From the NCBI GenBank assembly GCA_024699235.1, contig JAILPY010000048.1, positions 1-62,674 on the forward strand: DNA of 62,674 bases, in the 5' to 3' direction. The DNA comes from Treponema sp. (GTDB taxonomy: Bacteria > Spirochaetota > Spirochaetia > Treponematales > Treponemataceae). Below, in pieces: positions 17,341-26,618 of this stretch (its first letter is position 1; each line of letters opens with the position of its first letter). A program made the translations under genes and the position numbers. The notes beneath the pieces are model-generated. The model was not told the origin of the DNA. It saw nothing but the letters and a program-made list of their open reading frames with translations, and did no database searches.

Positions 17341-17369
17341 ATTATAGGTTCAGTTTTTACATTTGTAAA
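17341..17369 (-). promoter_or_regulatory. Promoter of the alpha-galactoside operon
   Basis: On the minus strand TTTACA (17369-17364), 17 bases and TATAAT (17346-17341) form a near-consensus promoter. A dyad TTTACATTTGTAAA (17356-17369) covers the -35 box, so a repressor bound there would block RNA polymerase. Confidence 0.65.
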
Positions 17370-17384
17370 GGAAAATTTTTCATT

Positions 17385-17408
17385 TTTTATGTAAAATTTT
17401 ACATAAAA
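17385..17408. promoter_or_regulatory. LacI-type operator, perfect 24-bp palindrome
   Basis: TTTTATGTAAAATTTTACATAAAA is perfectly symmetric about 17396/17397. It shares the TTTAC/GTAAA half-sites with the weaker dyads at 17356-17369 and around 17420-17434. All three lie in the 121-base gap between the permease gene and the divergent LacI gene, so autoregulation and operon control by this protein are likely. Confidence 0.75.
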
Positions 17409-17454
17409 GAAAGAAAAACTTTACAAAATTATGTATTTCGTATAGAATAAAGGA

Positions 17455-18468
17455 ATGACTATAACAGAGATAGCACGGGAAGCAGGTGTTTCAATTGCTA
17501 CAGTTTCAAGATTCCTTAATAATGGGCCTGTAAAAGAAGAAACTAGAAAAAAGCTAGAGCAGGTTATTCGAAAAATTAATTATGTCCCTGAATCTTTTAC
17601 AAGAAAAATAATAAGTGCACCTTCTGACGTTACAACTATTGCCATAATCTCACACAGCATGACAAATCCTTACGCAAGTGAATTCGCAGAAGAAGTTGCA
17701 ACTATATATAATTCACGGGGCATAGTCTGCTATACGGTTTACTGCGTGGATACAGATACAGAATACCGCTACCTAATGGATTTGATAGCTCATAAAGTAA
17801 ACGGAATAATAATGCATGATCCTGACATGGGAGACGGAAAATTTGAGCTTTACAACAGAATAGCACAGCGAGTACCTTTTGTAATAATACATTCCTTCAA
17901 GGGAAACATAGGCTGCAATTCCATTACGGTAGATCAGGACATAGGAATGAAAAATGCAATGGAATACCTTATAGGCCTTGGTCATAAAAGAATCGCTTAT
18001 GTTTCAGGAAGTGACGGATATTCATTTAGGCTTAAGGAACAAATATGGAAAGAGGAACTTGCAAAAATAGGAGTTACCCCGCCAGAACAAGACAGCATAA
18101 AAGCAGAAGACGTTGACTTTGAAAAGGGAATGGAAACTGCCAGGGACGCCGTCCTTAAATACCTTAAAGATGGAAATCGCCCGACAGCTATATTTACGGC
18201 AAACGACATAATAGCAATGGGAACCATTTCTGCACTTACAGAAATGGGAATGTCTGTACCCAATGACGTATCGGTCATGAGTCATGACAATACTCTGTTA
18301 GCAAGTTCAATGCATTTGACATGCGTAGACATGAAAATACGCAGCGTTGGCATAGCCTCCGTAGATTTAATGGATTATGCTATAAAAGGCTCTGATACAA
18401 CTCCCAGACACATATCCCTTACGCCTAGCATAATAGAGCGGTGTTCATGCCGCAGCATAGTAAAATAA
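17455..18468 (+). CDS. LacI-family transcriptional regulator
   Basis: The 337-residue protein has an N-terminal HTH with the signature MTITEIAREAGVSIATVSRF (1-20), a hinge helix to ~60 and a periplasmic-binding-like sensor domain (ending in IMGTISALTEMGMSVPNDVSVMSHDN-type sequence; actual motif FTANDIIAMGTISALTE). It has AAAGGA just before the ATG. It is divergent from the alpha-galactoside transporter genes, with palindromes in between, and is therefore the likely local repressor with a galactoside or galactose as inducer. The ligand is inferred from context only. Confidence 0.93.
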   Translation: MTITEIAREAGVSIATVSRFLNNGPVKEETRKKLEQVIRKINYVPESFTRKIISAPSDVTTIAIISHSMTNPYASEFAEEVATIYNSRGIVCYTVYCVDTDTEYRYLMDLIAHKVNGIIMHDPDMGDGKFELYNRIAQRVPFVIIHSFKGNIGCNSITVDQDIGMKNAMEYLIGLGHKRIAYVSGSDGYSFRLKEQIWKEELAKIGVTPPEQDSIKAEDVDFEKGMETARDAVLKYLKDGNRPTAIFTANDIIAMGTISALTEMGMSVPNDVSVMSHDNTLLASSMHLTCVDMKIRSVGIASVDLMDYAIKGSDTTPRHISLTPSIIERCSCRSIVK

Positions 18469-18480
18469 ATAAAAGAGACT

Positions 18481-19938
18481 TCAAACAACAATTCCCCTGC
18501 AGTCAAGTTCTTTGCCTGCAGCAATGGAAGAAGCAAGAACTTCGGTAACCTTTACATTTACGCAAGATCCAGGAACTGCTTCTGGAACGAAAGGGCATTC
18601 CACATGAAGGAAATTTTCTGTTACACAATGGATTACCTTACGGGATTCTGAAGGCAACGCATTTCTTCGTAAGGAACGACTGTTTTCTACCACTGCAGAC
18701 AGAATGCGTCCTGACCAATAGTTTATATAGTCAATTTTTCCCTTTACTGCAATATCAGTAAGCCACTTTACGCGTTCACCTTTTATGCGTTCTGGAATTT
18801 GAGGCCGCATATCCGCTGCAGGAGTACCTGGGCGCGGTGAAAAAGGAAATGCATGAATCCATGAAAATTTCTGTTCAAGACACAATTTTTGAGTCATTTC
18901 AAAATCCTCTTCTGTTTCTCCTGGAAAGCCTGCTATTAAATCGCAAGATATAAAAGGGTTTTCCTTTACGCCCCTGATTTTATTTATAGACTGAACAACA
19001 TGATCTACTGAATGAGGACGTTTCATAAGAGAAAGGACCCTTTCACTTCCTGACTGTATGCTCAGGTGGAAAAATGGCTGGACTCGCTGATTTGACAGGA
19101 CTTCACACAATTCATCCGTCACGCTCTGAGGATAAAAACTAGAAACCCGAAAAGAAATGTGACTAGTTTCCTTTAGTAATAGCGCCAGCAATTTTGCAAA
19201 GGAATATGCAGAACCGGCAGAGTCCCGGCCTGAGTATTGACTCAAATTTACACCCGTACAGACTACTTCATGACTGCCAAGGCGTTCAAGTTCCTGCACG
19301 CGCTTTACAACATCTTCTACTGCAAGAGAAACAGATTTTCCTCGGGCTAGGTGAATGCGGCAAAATGTGCATTCACAATTGCAGCCATCCTGAATTTTTA
19401 TGGATGCACGGCTATGCTTTTCAAAAACAGGCGTATAAAGGGAAAAAGGATTCAGGACAGGCATTTTTGCAGGCGCATATTCTGGAGAAATAATGAATGT
19501 CGGTCTGCTAGCTATAAAAGACTGAAGTTCCTGAGCTGTCATATTACCTGAAGAATGCATTTTAGAAGCAACAGCTGCAAGCTGAAACTTTTGCGTTCCA
19601 GAAAGAATAACAATGCGTTCAGGACAAATTGCAGATATTTCATCAGCATCAAGTTCTGCATAGCATCCTGTTACTATAATAGGAGCAAGAGGATATTTTT
19701 CAAGCATAAGGCGGATAAGACGTCGGGCTTTCTGTTCTGCCTTACCTGTAACAGTACAGGTATTTATTACAGCAAGAACTGTATTTTTATCAACAGCAGT
19801 CTTTGCGGTAACAGGTTCTAAATCTGAATGAAATCCATTTAAAGAAAAAGAACGGGCTGCACCCTCAGATTCATCCTGATTCAAACGGCAGCCCAATGTC
19901 TCAATATGTACGGAATATATATTTTCTGTATTACTCAT
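18481..19938 (-). CDS. mtaB: tRNA t6A37 methylthiotransferase MtaB
   Basis: The 485-residue radical-SAM protein has the N-terminal UPF0004 domain with three cluster cysteines (TLGCRLNQ, INTCTVT, VTGCYAEL), then the radical-SAM motif CNCECTFC (CxxxCxxC), and a C-terminal TRAM-like region. TLGCRLNQDESE is typical of the MtaB branch rather than MiaB (GC..N) or RimO. It adds a methylthio group to t6A37 of tRNAs reading ANN codons using two 4Fe-4S clusters. Its start codon overlaps the stop of the TPR gene (TAATG), which indicates translational coupling. Confidence 0.92.
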   Translation of the reverse strand: MSNTENIYSVHIETLGCRLNQDESEGAARSFSLNGFHSDLEPVTAKTAVDKNTVLAVINTCTVTGKAEQKARRLIRLMLEKYPLAPIIVTGCYAELDADEISAICPERIVILSGTQKFQLAAVASKMHSSGNMTAQELQSFIASRPTFIISPEYAPAKMPVLNPFSLYTPVFEKHSRASIKIQDGCNCECTFCRIHLARGKSVSLAVEDVVKRVQELERLGSHEVVCTGVNLSQYSGRDSAGSAYSFAKLLALLLKETSHISFRVSSFYPQSVTDELCEVLSNQRVQPFFHLSIQSGSERVLSLMKRPHSVDHVVQSINKIRGVKENPFISCDLIAGFPGETEEDFEMTQKLCLEQKFSWIHAFPFSPRPGTPAADMRPQIPERIKGERVKWLTDIAVKGKIDYINYWSGRILSAVVENSRSLRRNALPSESRKVIHCVTENFLHVECPFVPEAVPGSCVNVKVTEVLASSIAAGKELDCRGIVV

Positions 19939-20570
19939 TATAAATGAGACTCACAGCGAGACTTACCTCGCGTAGAATCATAATCGCCTGGATTAATGGA
20001 AAGAGCCTTGTCATAGGCTGCAATTGCAGTCTTATAATTCTTGCACATTTCCCGAGCATAACCTAACTGGGACCACCAGTAGTATCTCAAAGAATCATAG
20101 CGAACAGAAGCGGTCAGAGCTATATCAGCATGATAAAACTGAGATTGCCTGATATAAATTTCACCCATAAAAAAATAGGCCCTGCCATAGCGGGTAGCGC
20201 TTTCAGGGGCAGATGCAACATATTTTTGAAACAGGACAAGAGCTTCAGAATTTTTACCTTGGTAGAATTTTGACTCAGCAAGAACTTCTATAAGACGTAC
20301 ATCATAAGGAAATAATTCACGAGCCTTAGCGGCCCTTTCTTCTGCAGCCATATACTGCTTATTAGCCACTAAAGCCCAGCACAGAACGCAGTAAGAATCC
20401 AGGCTGTCAGGATTTGCTGCTATTTCTTTTTCACAAACCTCAATGGCCTCTTCGTATTGATCCGCATTATATAGCTTTAAGGCATCCTTACGCTCCGCCT
20501 GCTGGGCAAAAGCGTAACAGCTTACAGCAAAGCATAATAAAAACAGTATTTTCTTAAAATATTTATTCAT
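19938..20570 (-). CDS. Exported TPR-repeat protein
   Basis: The 210-residue protein begins with a signal peptide (MNKYFKKILFLLCFAVSCYAFAQQ, cut near residue 22) followed by about four tetratricopeptide units. Clear TPR fragments are ALKLYNADQYEEAIEVCEKE (27-46) and a last unit AIAAYDKALSINPGDYDSTRG. TPRs bind proteins, so a role as a periplasmic assembly partner is plausible, but no partner is known. It lies nine bases after the bactofilin gene and overlaps mtaB by one base, so the three are probably co-transcribed. Confidence 0.9.
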   Translation of the reverse strand: MNKYFKKILFLLCFAVSCYAFAQQAERKDALKLYNADQYEEAIEVCEKEIAANPDSLDSYCVLCWALVANKQYMAAEERAAKARELFPYDVRLIEVLAESKFYQGKNSEALVLFQKYVASAPESATRYGRAYFFMGEIYIRQSQFYHADIALTASVRYDSLRYYWWSQLGYAREMCKNYKTAIAAYDKALSINPGDYDSTRGKSRCESHL

Positions 20571-20579
20571 AATGTTATC

Positions 20580-20945
20580 CTAGGCAGTAGTTTTCATCGT
20601 ACATTTACCGGAAAAAGAAGAGCCCGGTTCAAGGACAACCTGACCAGCTGTAATATCACCTGTCACAGAACCTGTAGATGAAACGTAAATAAGGCGTTTT
20701 GCATTAATGTTGCCTTCTACCTTTCCTCGAATATATACACGGTCTGTAGTAATATCTGCACGAACTACTGCAGAAGAGTCTATTAATAAATCACTTTTTG
20801 AATCGATAGAACCATCTACAGTTCCTTTTATCATGAAAGGTTTTTCAAAGAAAATTGTACCGGAAAAAGTAATGTCTTCCGCCATGATAGTATCGAAATC
20901 ATCTTCATCTGTATCAAACTGCTCTATTTCTTTTGATTCTGCCAT
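20580..20945 (-). CDS. Bactofilin (DUF583)
   Basis: The 121-residue protein has a short acidic N-terminus and a beta-helix core with repeating GxIxG-type turns (FSGTIFFEKPFMIKGTVDG, VRADITTDRVYIRGKVEGN, GSVTGDITAGQVVLEPG). Bactofilins polymerise into cytoskeletal filaments that help set cell shape. The ATG has no Shine-Dalgarno and lies six bases from a TTGACT-17-TACAAT promoter, so the transcript should begin at the start codon itself. Confidence 0.93.
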   Translation of the reverse strand: MAESKEIEQFDTDEDDFDTIMAEDITFSGTIFFEKPFMIKGTVDGSIDSKSDLLIDSSAVVRADITTDRVYIRGKVEGNINAKRLIYVSSTGSVTGDITAGQVVLEPGSSFSGKCTMKTTA

Positions 20946-20951
20946 TCTGAC

Positions 20952-20980
20952 ATTGTAATTAGAATTTTAACGCAAGTCAA
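20952..20980 (-). promoter_or_regulatory. Promoter of the bactofilin gene, predicting a leaderless mRNA
   Basis: On the minus strand TTGACT (20980-20975), a 17-base spacer and TACAAT (20957-20952) precede the ATG at 20945 by only six bases. The expected +1 coincides with the A of the start codon. Confidence 0.65.
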
Positions 20981-21180
20981 TGCACGCTATTGCTTTCACC
21001 TTAAGTAATGAACACCTTTACTCCCCTATGCAATAAGAATAAAATGTATTTTCGCGTAAGCATAAGAAAAATTTCAGACACAGGATGGACTGTACAAAAT
21101 AGCTGCATTCATAAGGCAAAACAGACATGATCGGGCCAACCCTTGTAAAAACAGCATAAAAGCGTTAGTATAGAAGGAGA

Positions 21181-22476
21181 ATGATTCAACCTTTATCTCC
21201 TATATTCAAGATTCTCATTCTCCTGCAGGCTGCATTTTATATGTTCATAATTGTGTCTTGTGCCAGCAGCAAAAAACAAAAGAAAGCACAAGCTGAAGAA
21301 CAAGAAAAGTTAAGATTAGAGCAAGAAGCCTTACAGGAAGCCTTAGAACAGTCTTTTCTAGAAAATTTTTTTCCAGACAACACGCCTATAGTTACAGCAA
21401 ATACAGTATTTAACAATTCTGACAGTTTCCTGATGACTTTTGCCGGTGACATAATGGCTCATTCCCCTAATTATTCACGGGGACATTACGAAGAAATCTA
21501 TAAAGACATTGAACCTATAATAAAGCAGAGCAAGCTTTCATTTGCAAACCTTGAAACTCCTGTTGATGAAAAAAGAAGTTTTTCGACATACCCTAACTTT
21601 AATGTTCATCAGTCATACTCAAATGCTGCAATAGATGCAGGCTTTAATGTTTTTAGCCTTGCAAACAATCATACAAATGACCAAGGAATAGAAGGCATAT
21701 TAGAAACAAAAAAGTACTTTGATAAATTAATGCAGGAAACAGAAAGTACAGAGCGTCCTGTCTTTGCAAGCGGACTAAAAGATTCTCCTGCTTCTCCTTT
21801 TACTTATAATGTCATCAAGCAAGACGGATGGTCAATTCTTTTTATGGCAGTTACTGAAATTCTAAATCAAAATGCACACGCTTCCTACATAAACTATATC
21901 AGGACAGATGAAAACTCCCGTAAAAATTTCATAAAAGAAATTACAGAATTAAGGGAAAAAAATCCATGCGATATTTTTATCTTAAGCATACACTGTGCAG
22001 AACCAGAATATATACTAACAGTCAATAAAAAGCAGGCAGAATTTTATCACAAGCTGCTGGATGCAGGAGTTGATGTAGTATGGGCAAACCATCCTCATGT
22101 TGCAAAAGAATGGGAAGTCATTATGGACGAAGAAAAGATTCCACGCAAAATAATTTTTTATGCAATGGGAAACACTATAAGCGCACAAAGGACAAATCCT
22201 TCTTTTGCCAATCCAAAGCTTCCCCGAGAATACACTGGAGAAGGATACCTTGCACAAGTACGTTTTTTAAGGGATAATAAAGGAATACATATTGCACATA
22301 TAGCTCCAACTCTTATTACTACCTATATTACGCCAGAATTACTCTACGTTATAAAACAGCTGGACGAATCTTTTATCCAGGAATTAACGGATGAAAAGCG
22401 TGACAAATGGGCAAAATATCTTGAACAGAGAATAAAACTTATGAATAACATAAAAGGAAAGACGACATGGCAATAG
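21181..22476 (+). CDS. CapA/PgsA-like (PGA_cap) metallophosphatase-fold lipoprotein
   Basis: The 431-residue protein begins after GGAG and has a lipoprotein signal with lipobox IVSC (Cys27), then a charged coiled-coil linker (~30-60). The PGA_cap metallophosphoesterase-like domain shows FAGDIMAHSP, SFANLETPVD, NVFSLANNHTNDQG and WANHPHVAKEWE, in the usual order of metal-binding and catalytic positions. The family includes CapA/PgsA of poly-gamma-glutamate systems, but no other capsule gene is present, so the substrate is unknown. It overlaps the helicase gene by ten bases, which suggests one mRNA. Confidence 0.9.
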   Translation: MIQPLSPIFKILILLQAAFYMFIIVSCASSKKQKKAQAEEQEKLRLEQEALQEALEQSFLENFFPDNTPIVTANTVFNNSDSFLMTFAGDIMAHSPNYSRGHYEEIYKDIEPIIKQSKLSFANLETPVDEKRSFSTYPNFNVHQSYSNAAIDAGFNVFSLANNHTNDQGIEGILETKKYFDKLMQETESTERPVFASGLKDSPASPFTYNVIKQDGWSILFMAVTEILNQNAHASYINYIRTDENSRKNFIKEITELREKNPCDIFILSIHCAEPEYILTVNKKQAEFYHKLLDAGVDVVWANHPHVAKEWEVIMDEEKIPRKIIFYAMGNTISAQRTNPSFANPKLPREYTGEGYLAQVRFLRDNKGIHIAHIAPTLITTYITPELLYVIKQLDESFIQELTDEKRDKWAKYLEQRIKLMNNIKGKTTWQ

Positions 22477-25043
22477 ATTATAAGAGCCTTCCAGTTTACG
22501 CACAAAAGCAGAAAATTTTAGATTCATTGCAATCAAATCAAGTTATAGTAGTACAAAGTCCTACGGGAAGCGGAAAAACAACACAGCTTCCTGTAATTTT
22601 ATATGAAGCAGGATTTGCAGAAAATGGAATGATAGCCGTAACTCAGCCAAGAAGAATAGCAGCATTAAGCGTGAGTGAGTTCATTGCAAAGCAATTAAAA
22701 ACTCGCTTTCCAGGATTGGTCGGCTACAAAATGCGTTTTGAGGACAAGACAAACGAAACTACAAAAATTAAGATAATGACAGACGGCATTCTACTCCAGG
22801 AAATGAAGCTAGATCCATGGATGCGAAAGTATTCAGTCATTATGGTTGATGAAGCTCATGAACGCAGCCTGAACATTGACTTTGTCCTAGGACTCCTGAA
22901 AAGAGTCCTTGCAGAACGAAAAGATTTTAAAGTTATAGTCAGTTCTGCAACAATGAATGCCGAAGCTTTCAGTAATTATTTTAATGGATGTCCAATCGTA
23001 ACAATAGACACCCAGATATTTCCTGTAGCTATGGTGTATGACCCTCCTGCAATCGCAGCAAGTACAATGAACCAGACAGCAGCAGACGCCCTCATAACAA
23101 AGATTGAACAGACAATTGACAGAGTTCTTGACAATAGAGACGATGGAGACATACTGACCTTTTTACCTGGAGAAAAGATAATTAAAGACTGCATGCAAAG
23201 GCTCATGGTTTCCAGTTTTCACAGTAAGATACATCTGATTCCTTTATATGGGCGTCTGCCAAAAGAAGAACAGGAAAAAGTTTTTGATAAAGCGCCATTA
23301 GGAAAAAAGAAAGTAGTCCTTTCTACAAACATTGCCGAAACATCAGTTACAATAGATGGCATTACAACTGTCATAGATTCAGGTCTTGCAAAACTTAACT
23401 TTTACAGTCCAAGAACTTATACATCCAGCTTAATTGAGACAGCCGTAAGCAGGGCAAGCTGCAATCAAAGGCGAGGAAGAGCAGGAAGAACACGTCCTGG
23501 AACCTGTTACCGCCTTTATCCAAGAACCGATTTTGATACAAGGCAGGAATATACAACTGAAGAAATCTACAGAACGGACTTAAGTGAAGTAGTACTGCGC
23601 ATGTCAGAACTGGGCATTACAGACTTTGATAAATTCGACTTTATTTCACCGCCTGCCCGCGAAGGAATTGCAAGTGCAGTTGAAACACTGACAATGCTTA
23701 AAGCTATTGAGGCAGACGGCACCCTTAGCAAAATTGGAAAATTGATGGTAGAATTTCCTCTCGAACCGAGAATAAGTCGTATAATTGTCGAAAGCATCCT
23801 TCGTTATCCAGATGTGCTGGAAGAAGTTATTATTGCAGCATCATTTTTAAGTGCACAGTCCCCTTTTGTATTACCAGTTGGTGAAGAAATGGACGCTCGC
23901 AAAGCACACCATAATTTTAATGACATTCAAGGTGACTTTGTAAGTTATGTAAAAATGTTCCGTAAATATATGGATGCTTCTCATAAAGAAAAATTCTGCA
24001 AAGTAAATTACCTTGATGAAAAAGTCATGGCAGAAATTGTAAACATCAAATCACAGTTAGAAGAAATTGTTTCATCCCGTCTGCAAATTCCTATTACAGG
24101 AGGGGGAATAATGGATAATTACCTATGCTGCATTGCATCTGGTATGATTCAGTTTGTATGCATTAGGGAAGGAAGAGAAAGCTATCGCACCCTTACTGCC
24201 GATCACATTACAATACATCCAGGATCATCTATGTTCCGTACTAATCCTCTGTATATAGTTGCAGGTGAAATAGTAAAGACAAGCAGAATGTTTGCAATGA
24301 GCGTCTCTCCCCTTACAAAAAATATTCTGCAACAGCTAGATTCTTCGCTTGAACAGCAGTTAAGCCATTACAGCAAGTCAAAAAAGAATAGTGATAAGCT
24401 TCCTGAATTTAAAGAAAAGAAAGATAAGCAGGAAAAGAAATCTGCAGCCAAAGACCGTAAGGAAAGTGACAGGAAAAAGAATGAGACTGTAACTATTGGC
24501 GGCATAGATTTTGCTTACGAAAAGGTAAAAGGCAAAAAGACAATAAAGCTTTTATGGCAAGATTTAAAGAATGCCTTGGAAAGGGAAAAGCTGCCTCAAA
24601 TTACGGCAAATGTCGGAAACCTCAAGGGTACCGTCATTATGAAAGGCGGATTTACTCTAATGTCCCAAGAAAAGATGGAACTGATTGCAAAGGCTGCAAA
24701 AATGCTTAATCTTGAGCCTATAGAAGAATCTCAATGGATACGAAAGTTAAATGTAGACATACGCAAGGATGACAACCTTGTAATGCTTGTTAACAATATT
24801 AACTGCCTTATGAGAGTTGCCGTTGCAAAAAGCACTACACGGGAATTAGGATTTATAACGCTATACACCAACGGAAACAATTCATATTGGTTTAAAGTTT
24901 CTCGTGGATTTATTACAGCTCTGAATGAAAACTTAGCATCTCTTGAAAAGCTTATTGATGATTCTAAGGATTCAAGTCTTTCTAAGGAACAGAAAGAACA
25001 GATTAACATCGTGTACAGGATGCTGCACGCGATGTATGACTAA
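22467..25043 (+). CDS. DEAH-box ATP-dependent helicase, HrpA/HrpB type
   Basis: The 858-residue protein has all DEAH helicase motifs: GSGKTTQLP (I), TQPRRIAA (Ia), DEAHERS (II), SATMNAEAF (III), STNIAETSVTIDGITTVIDSG (V) and QRRGRAGRTRPG (VI), followed by ratchet and HA2-like regions to ~630. Residues ~635-680 are a Lys/Glu-rich linker, then a C-terminal domain of ~180 residues that is not a standard OB fold by eye. The family unwinds RNA or RNP; bacterial HrpA acts in mRNA processing and ribosome rescue. The start overlaps the upstream gene and has GGAAAG. HrpA or HrpB cannot be chosen safely. Confidence 0.9.
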   Translation: MAIDYKSLPVYAQKQKILDSLQSNQVIVVQSPTGSGKTTQLPVILYEAGFAENGMIAVTQPRRIAALSVSEFIAKQLKTRFPGLVGYKMRFEDKTNETTKIKIMTDGILLQEMKLDPWMRKYSVIMVDEAHERSLNIDFVLGLLKRVLAERKDFKVIVSSATMNAEAFSNYFNGCPIVTIDTQIFPVAMVYDPPAIAASTMNQTAADALITKIEQTIDRVLDNRDDGDILTFLPGEKIIKDCMQRLMVSSFHSKIHLIPLYGRLPKEEQEKVFDKAPLGKKKVVLSTNIAETSVTIDGITTVIDSGLAKLNFYSPRTYTSSLIETAVSRASCNQRRGRAGRTRPGTCYRLYPRTDFDTRQEYTTEEIYRTDLSEVVLRMSELGITDFDKFDFISPPAREGIASAVETLTMLKAIEADGTLSKIGKLMVEFPLEPRISRIIVESILRYPDVLEEVIIAASFLSAQSPFVLPVGEEMDARKAHHNFNDIQGDFVSYVKMFRKYMDASHKEKFCKVNYLDEKVMAEIVNIKSQLEEIVSSRLQIPITGGGIMDNYLCCIASGMIQFVCIREGRESYRTLTADHITIHPGSSMFRTNPLYIVAGEIVKTSRMFAMSVSPLTKNILQQLDSSLEQQLSHYSKSKKNSDKLPEFKEKKDKQEKKSAAKDRKESDRKKNETVTIGGIDFAYEKVKGKKTIKLLWQDLKNALEREKLPQITANVGNLKGTVIMKGGFTLMSQEKMELIAKAAKMLNLEPIEESQWIRKLNVDIRKDDNLVMLVNNINCLMRVAVAKSTTRELGFITLYTNGNNSYWFKVSRGFITALNENLASLEKLIDDSKDSSLSKEQKEQINIVYRMLHAMYD

Positions 25044-25061
25044 ATAAAGTACTAGAAGAAA

Positions 25062-26600
25062 TTATTCTTTATCATTATCCTGCTTTTCTTCTTCAATGCC
25101 AAGAATCTTTCGAGCTTTCTTGGCATTTGCATTTTTCTTTGTACCTTGTGCAATTTTTTCTACTTGAGCAGTCAGACCTGCATACTTGCCTTTTGCATAG
25201 ATATCAAGGCCTGTTCCTTGAGTAGAAACGTCTTTATGTGCAAGGAATTCACCGCATATTGATTCATATTCAGGCCTGCCATATTTCGCAAATTCTTTTC
25301 CAAGCTGATAGCGCAGGCTTCTATGAATTTCTGTCTTTAATGTATTCTGTGCAAGTTCTATAATTTCTGCAGAACCAGCATAATTATTTTTTAACAGGGC
25401 AACTGCAACTTTTCCCTTTGCTGTATCGCCTGTTTTTTTATCAGTAATAAGACCAACAAGATATTCATTACCTTCAGCAGTATTAAAATCTGCAAGAACC
25501 TTATAGCATTTATCCTTTACAACCTGCTCTTCGCTCTTGTCCTTACAGCGATAAATAAGATATGGAACTGCTTCTGCCAATTTCTGAGATTCTACAGCAT
25601 TAATTGCTTCAAGGCGAACCTTATAGTGAGAATCCCTCAGTGCCTGAATAAAAATAGCCGTTGCATTCTGATCAGTATAATTAGACAGACCTTTAAGGAC
25701 ATATACTCTAAAGTTAGGATCATCATCTTCAAACAAATCAATAAGGATTTCTTCAGCCCCTTCCATCTGCATTCCACCAATTGCTTCTGCAGCGTACATA
25801 CGGACATAGGAATCTTCATCTTCATTTTGTACAATATCAACAAGCTTATCATAAGTTTCTACAGCCTTCAGCTTACCAAGAACCTTCATCAAAGACTGTT
25901 TCTGAGCAACAGTAAGATCATCCCTATCCATATATTCAGAAACATAGACAGCTTCTTCGTTGCTTCCGACTTCTCCAAGACATGAAAGGGCGCTGTTAAA
26001 ATACTCCCCTTCTTCTTTTTCCATCAAGTCGACAAGTCCAGGAACTGCTGAACTGCTCTTTGCTGCTGAAAGATAAGGAAAACATGCATCAACAACAGAC
26101 TTTTTTTCATCATAAGGATCATTTATAATAGAAACTGCAAAATCCTCAAGACAAGGATCTTTAAGCTTTTCAAAATATCCTAGAATTTTTATCTTAACAT
26201 TTGAACTTTTTGATTCCTGAAACAAATCATACAGAGATTCTGCGAAGCGAGGATCTTCTTCTGAAGTAAGAGTTGTTATTGATTCTATTATCTGATCTTC
26301 TATGCCATATTTAAATGTGTCATTACATTCATCAATATAAGACTGTTCAGCACGTTCTGGATTTTTATCAATTACTTCCTGAATTTTTTCCTGAGAAGGT
26401 GGCAAAGGCCGCTTTGCCTCCGGAACTGTTTTTTCCTTTTTTACATAGGCACTCTCTTTTTCGGAAGAGTCCTGAGCTTCCTGAGAATCAAGATACTGCT
26501 GAACAATAGGATCTTCCGATTCTGCACTAGAAGACTGCTGTGCAAACATTAATGCAGTCACCATAACAGCAGCAATAGCAATACAAAATATCTTCTTCAT
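25062..26600 (-). CDS. Exported HEAT-repeat protein
   Basis: The 512-residue protein has a cleavable signal peptide (MKKIFCIAIAAVMVTALMFA), an acidic Ser/Glu-rich stretch to ~85, and a solenoid of about ten HEAT-like repeats (for example AAEAIGGMQMEGAEEILIDL and KVRLEAINAVESQKLAEAVP). The C-terminus is basic (KKNANAKKARKILGIEEE). Such solenoids serve as protein-binding scaffolds in the periplasm. It follows an AGAGGA site 18 bases after tgt and ends 18 bases from the convergent helicase gene. No specific partner can be named. Confidence 0.9.
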   Translation of the reverse strand: MKKIFCIAIAAVMVTALMFAQQSSSAESEDPIVQQYLDSQEAQDSSEKESAYVKKEKTVPEAKRPLPPSQEKIQEVIDKNPERAEQSYIDECNDTFKYGIEDQIIESITTLTSEEDPRFAESLYDLFQESKSSNVKIKILGYFEKLKDPCLEDFAVSIINDPYDEKKSVVDACFPYLSAAKSSSAVPGLVDLMEKEEGEYFNSALSCLGEVGSNEEAVYVSEYMDRDDLTVAQKQSLMKVLGKLKAVETYDKLVDIVQNEDEDSYVRMYAAEAIGGMQMEGAEEILIDLFEDDDPNFRVYVLKGLSNYTDQNATAIFIQALRDSHYKVRLEAINAVESQKLAEAVPYLIYRCKDKSEEQVVKDKCYKVLADFNTAEGNEYLVGLITDKKTGDTAKGKVAVALLKNNYAGSAEIIELAQNTLKTEIHRSLRYQLGKEFAKYGRPEYESICGEFLAHKDVSTQGTGLDIYAKGKYAGLTAQVEKIAQGTKKNANAKKARKILGIEEEKQDNDKE

Positions 26601-26618
26601 GGCAATTCCTCTGTACTG

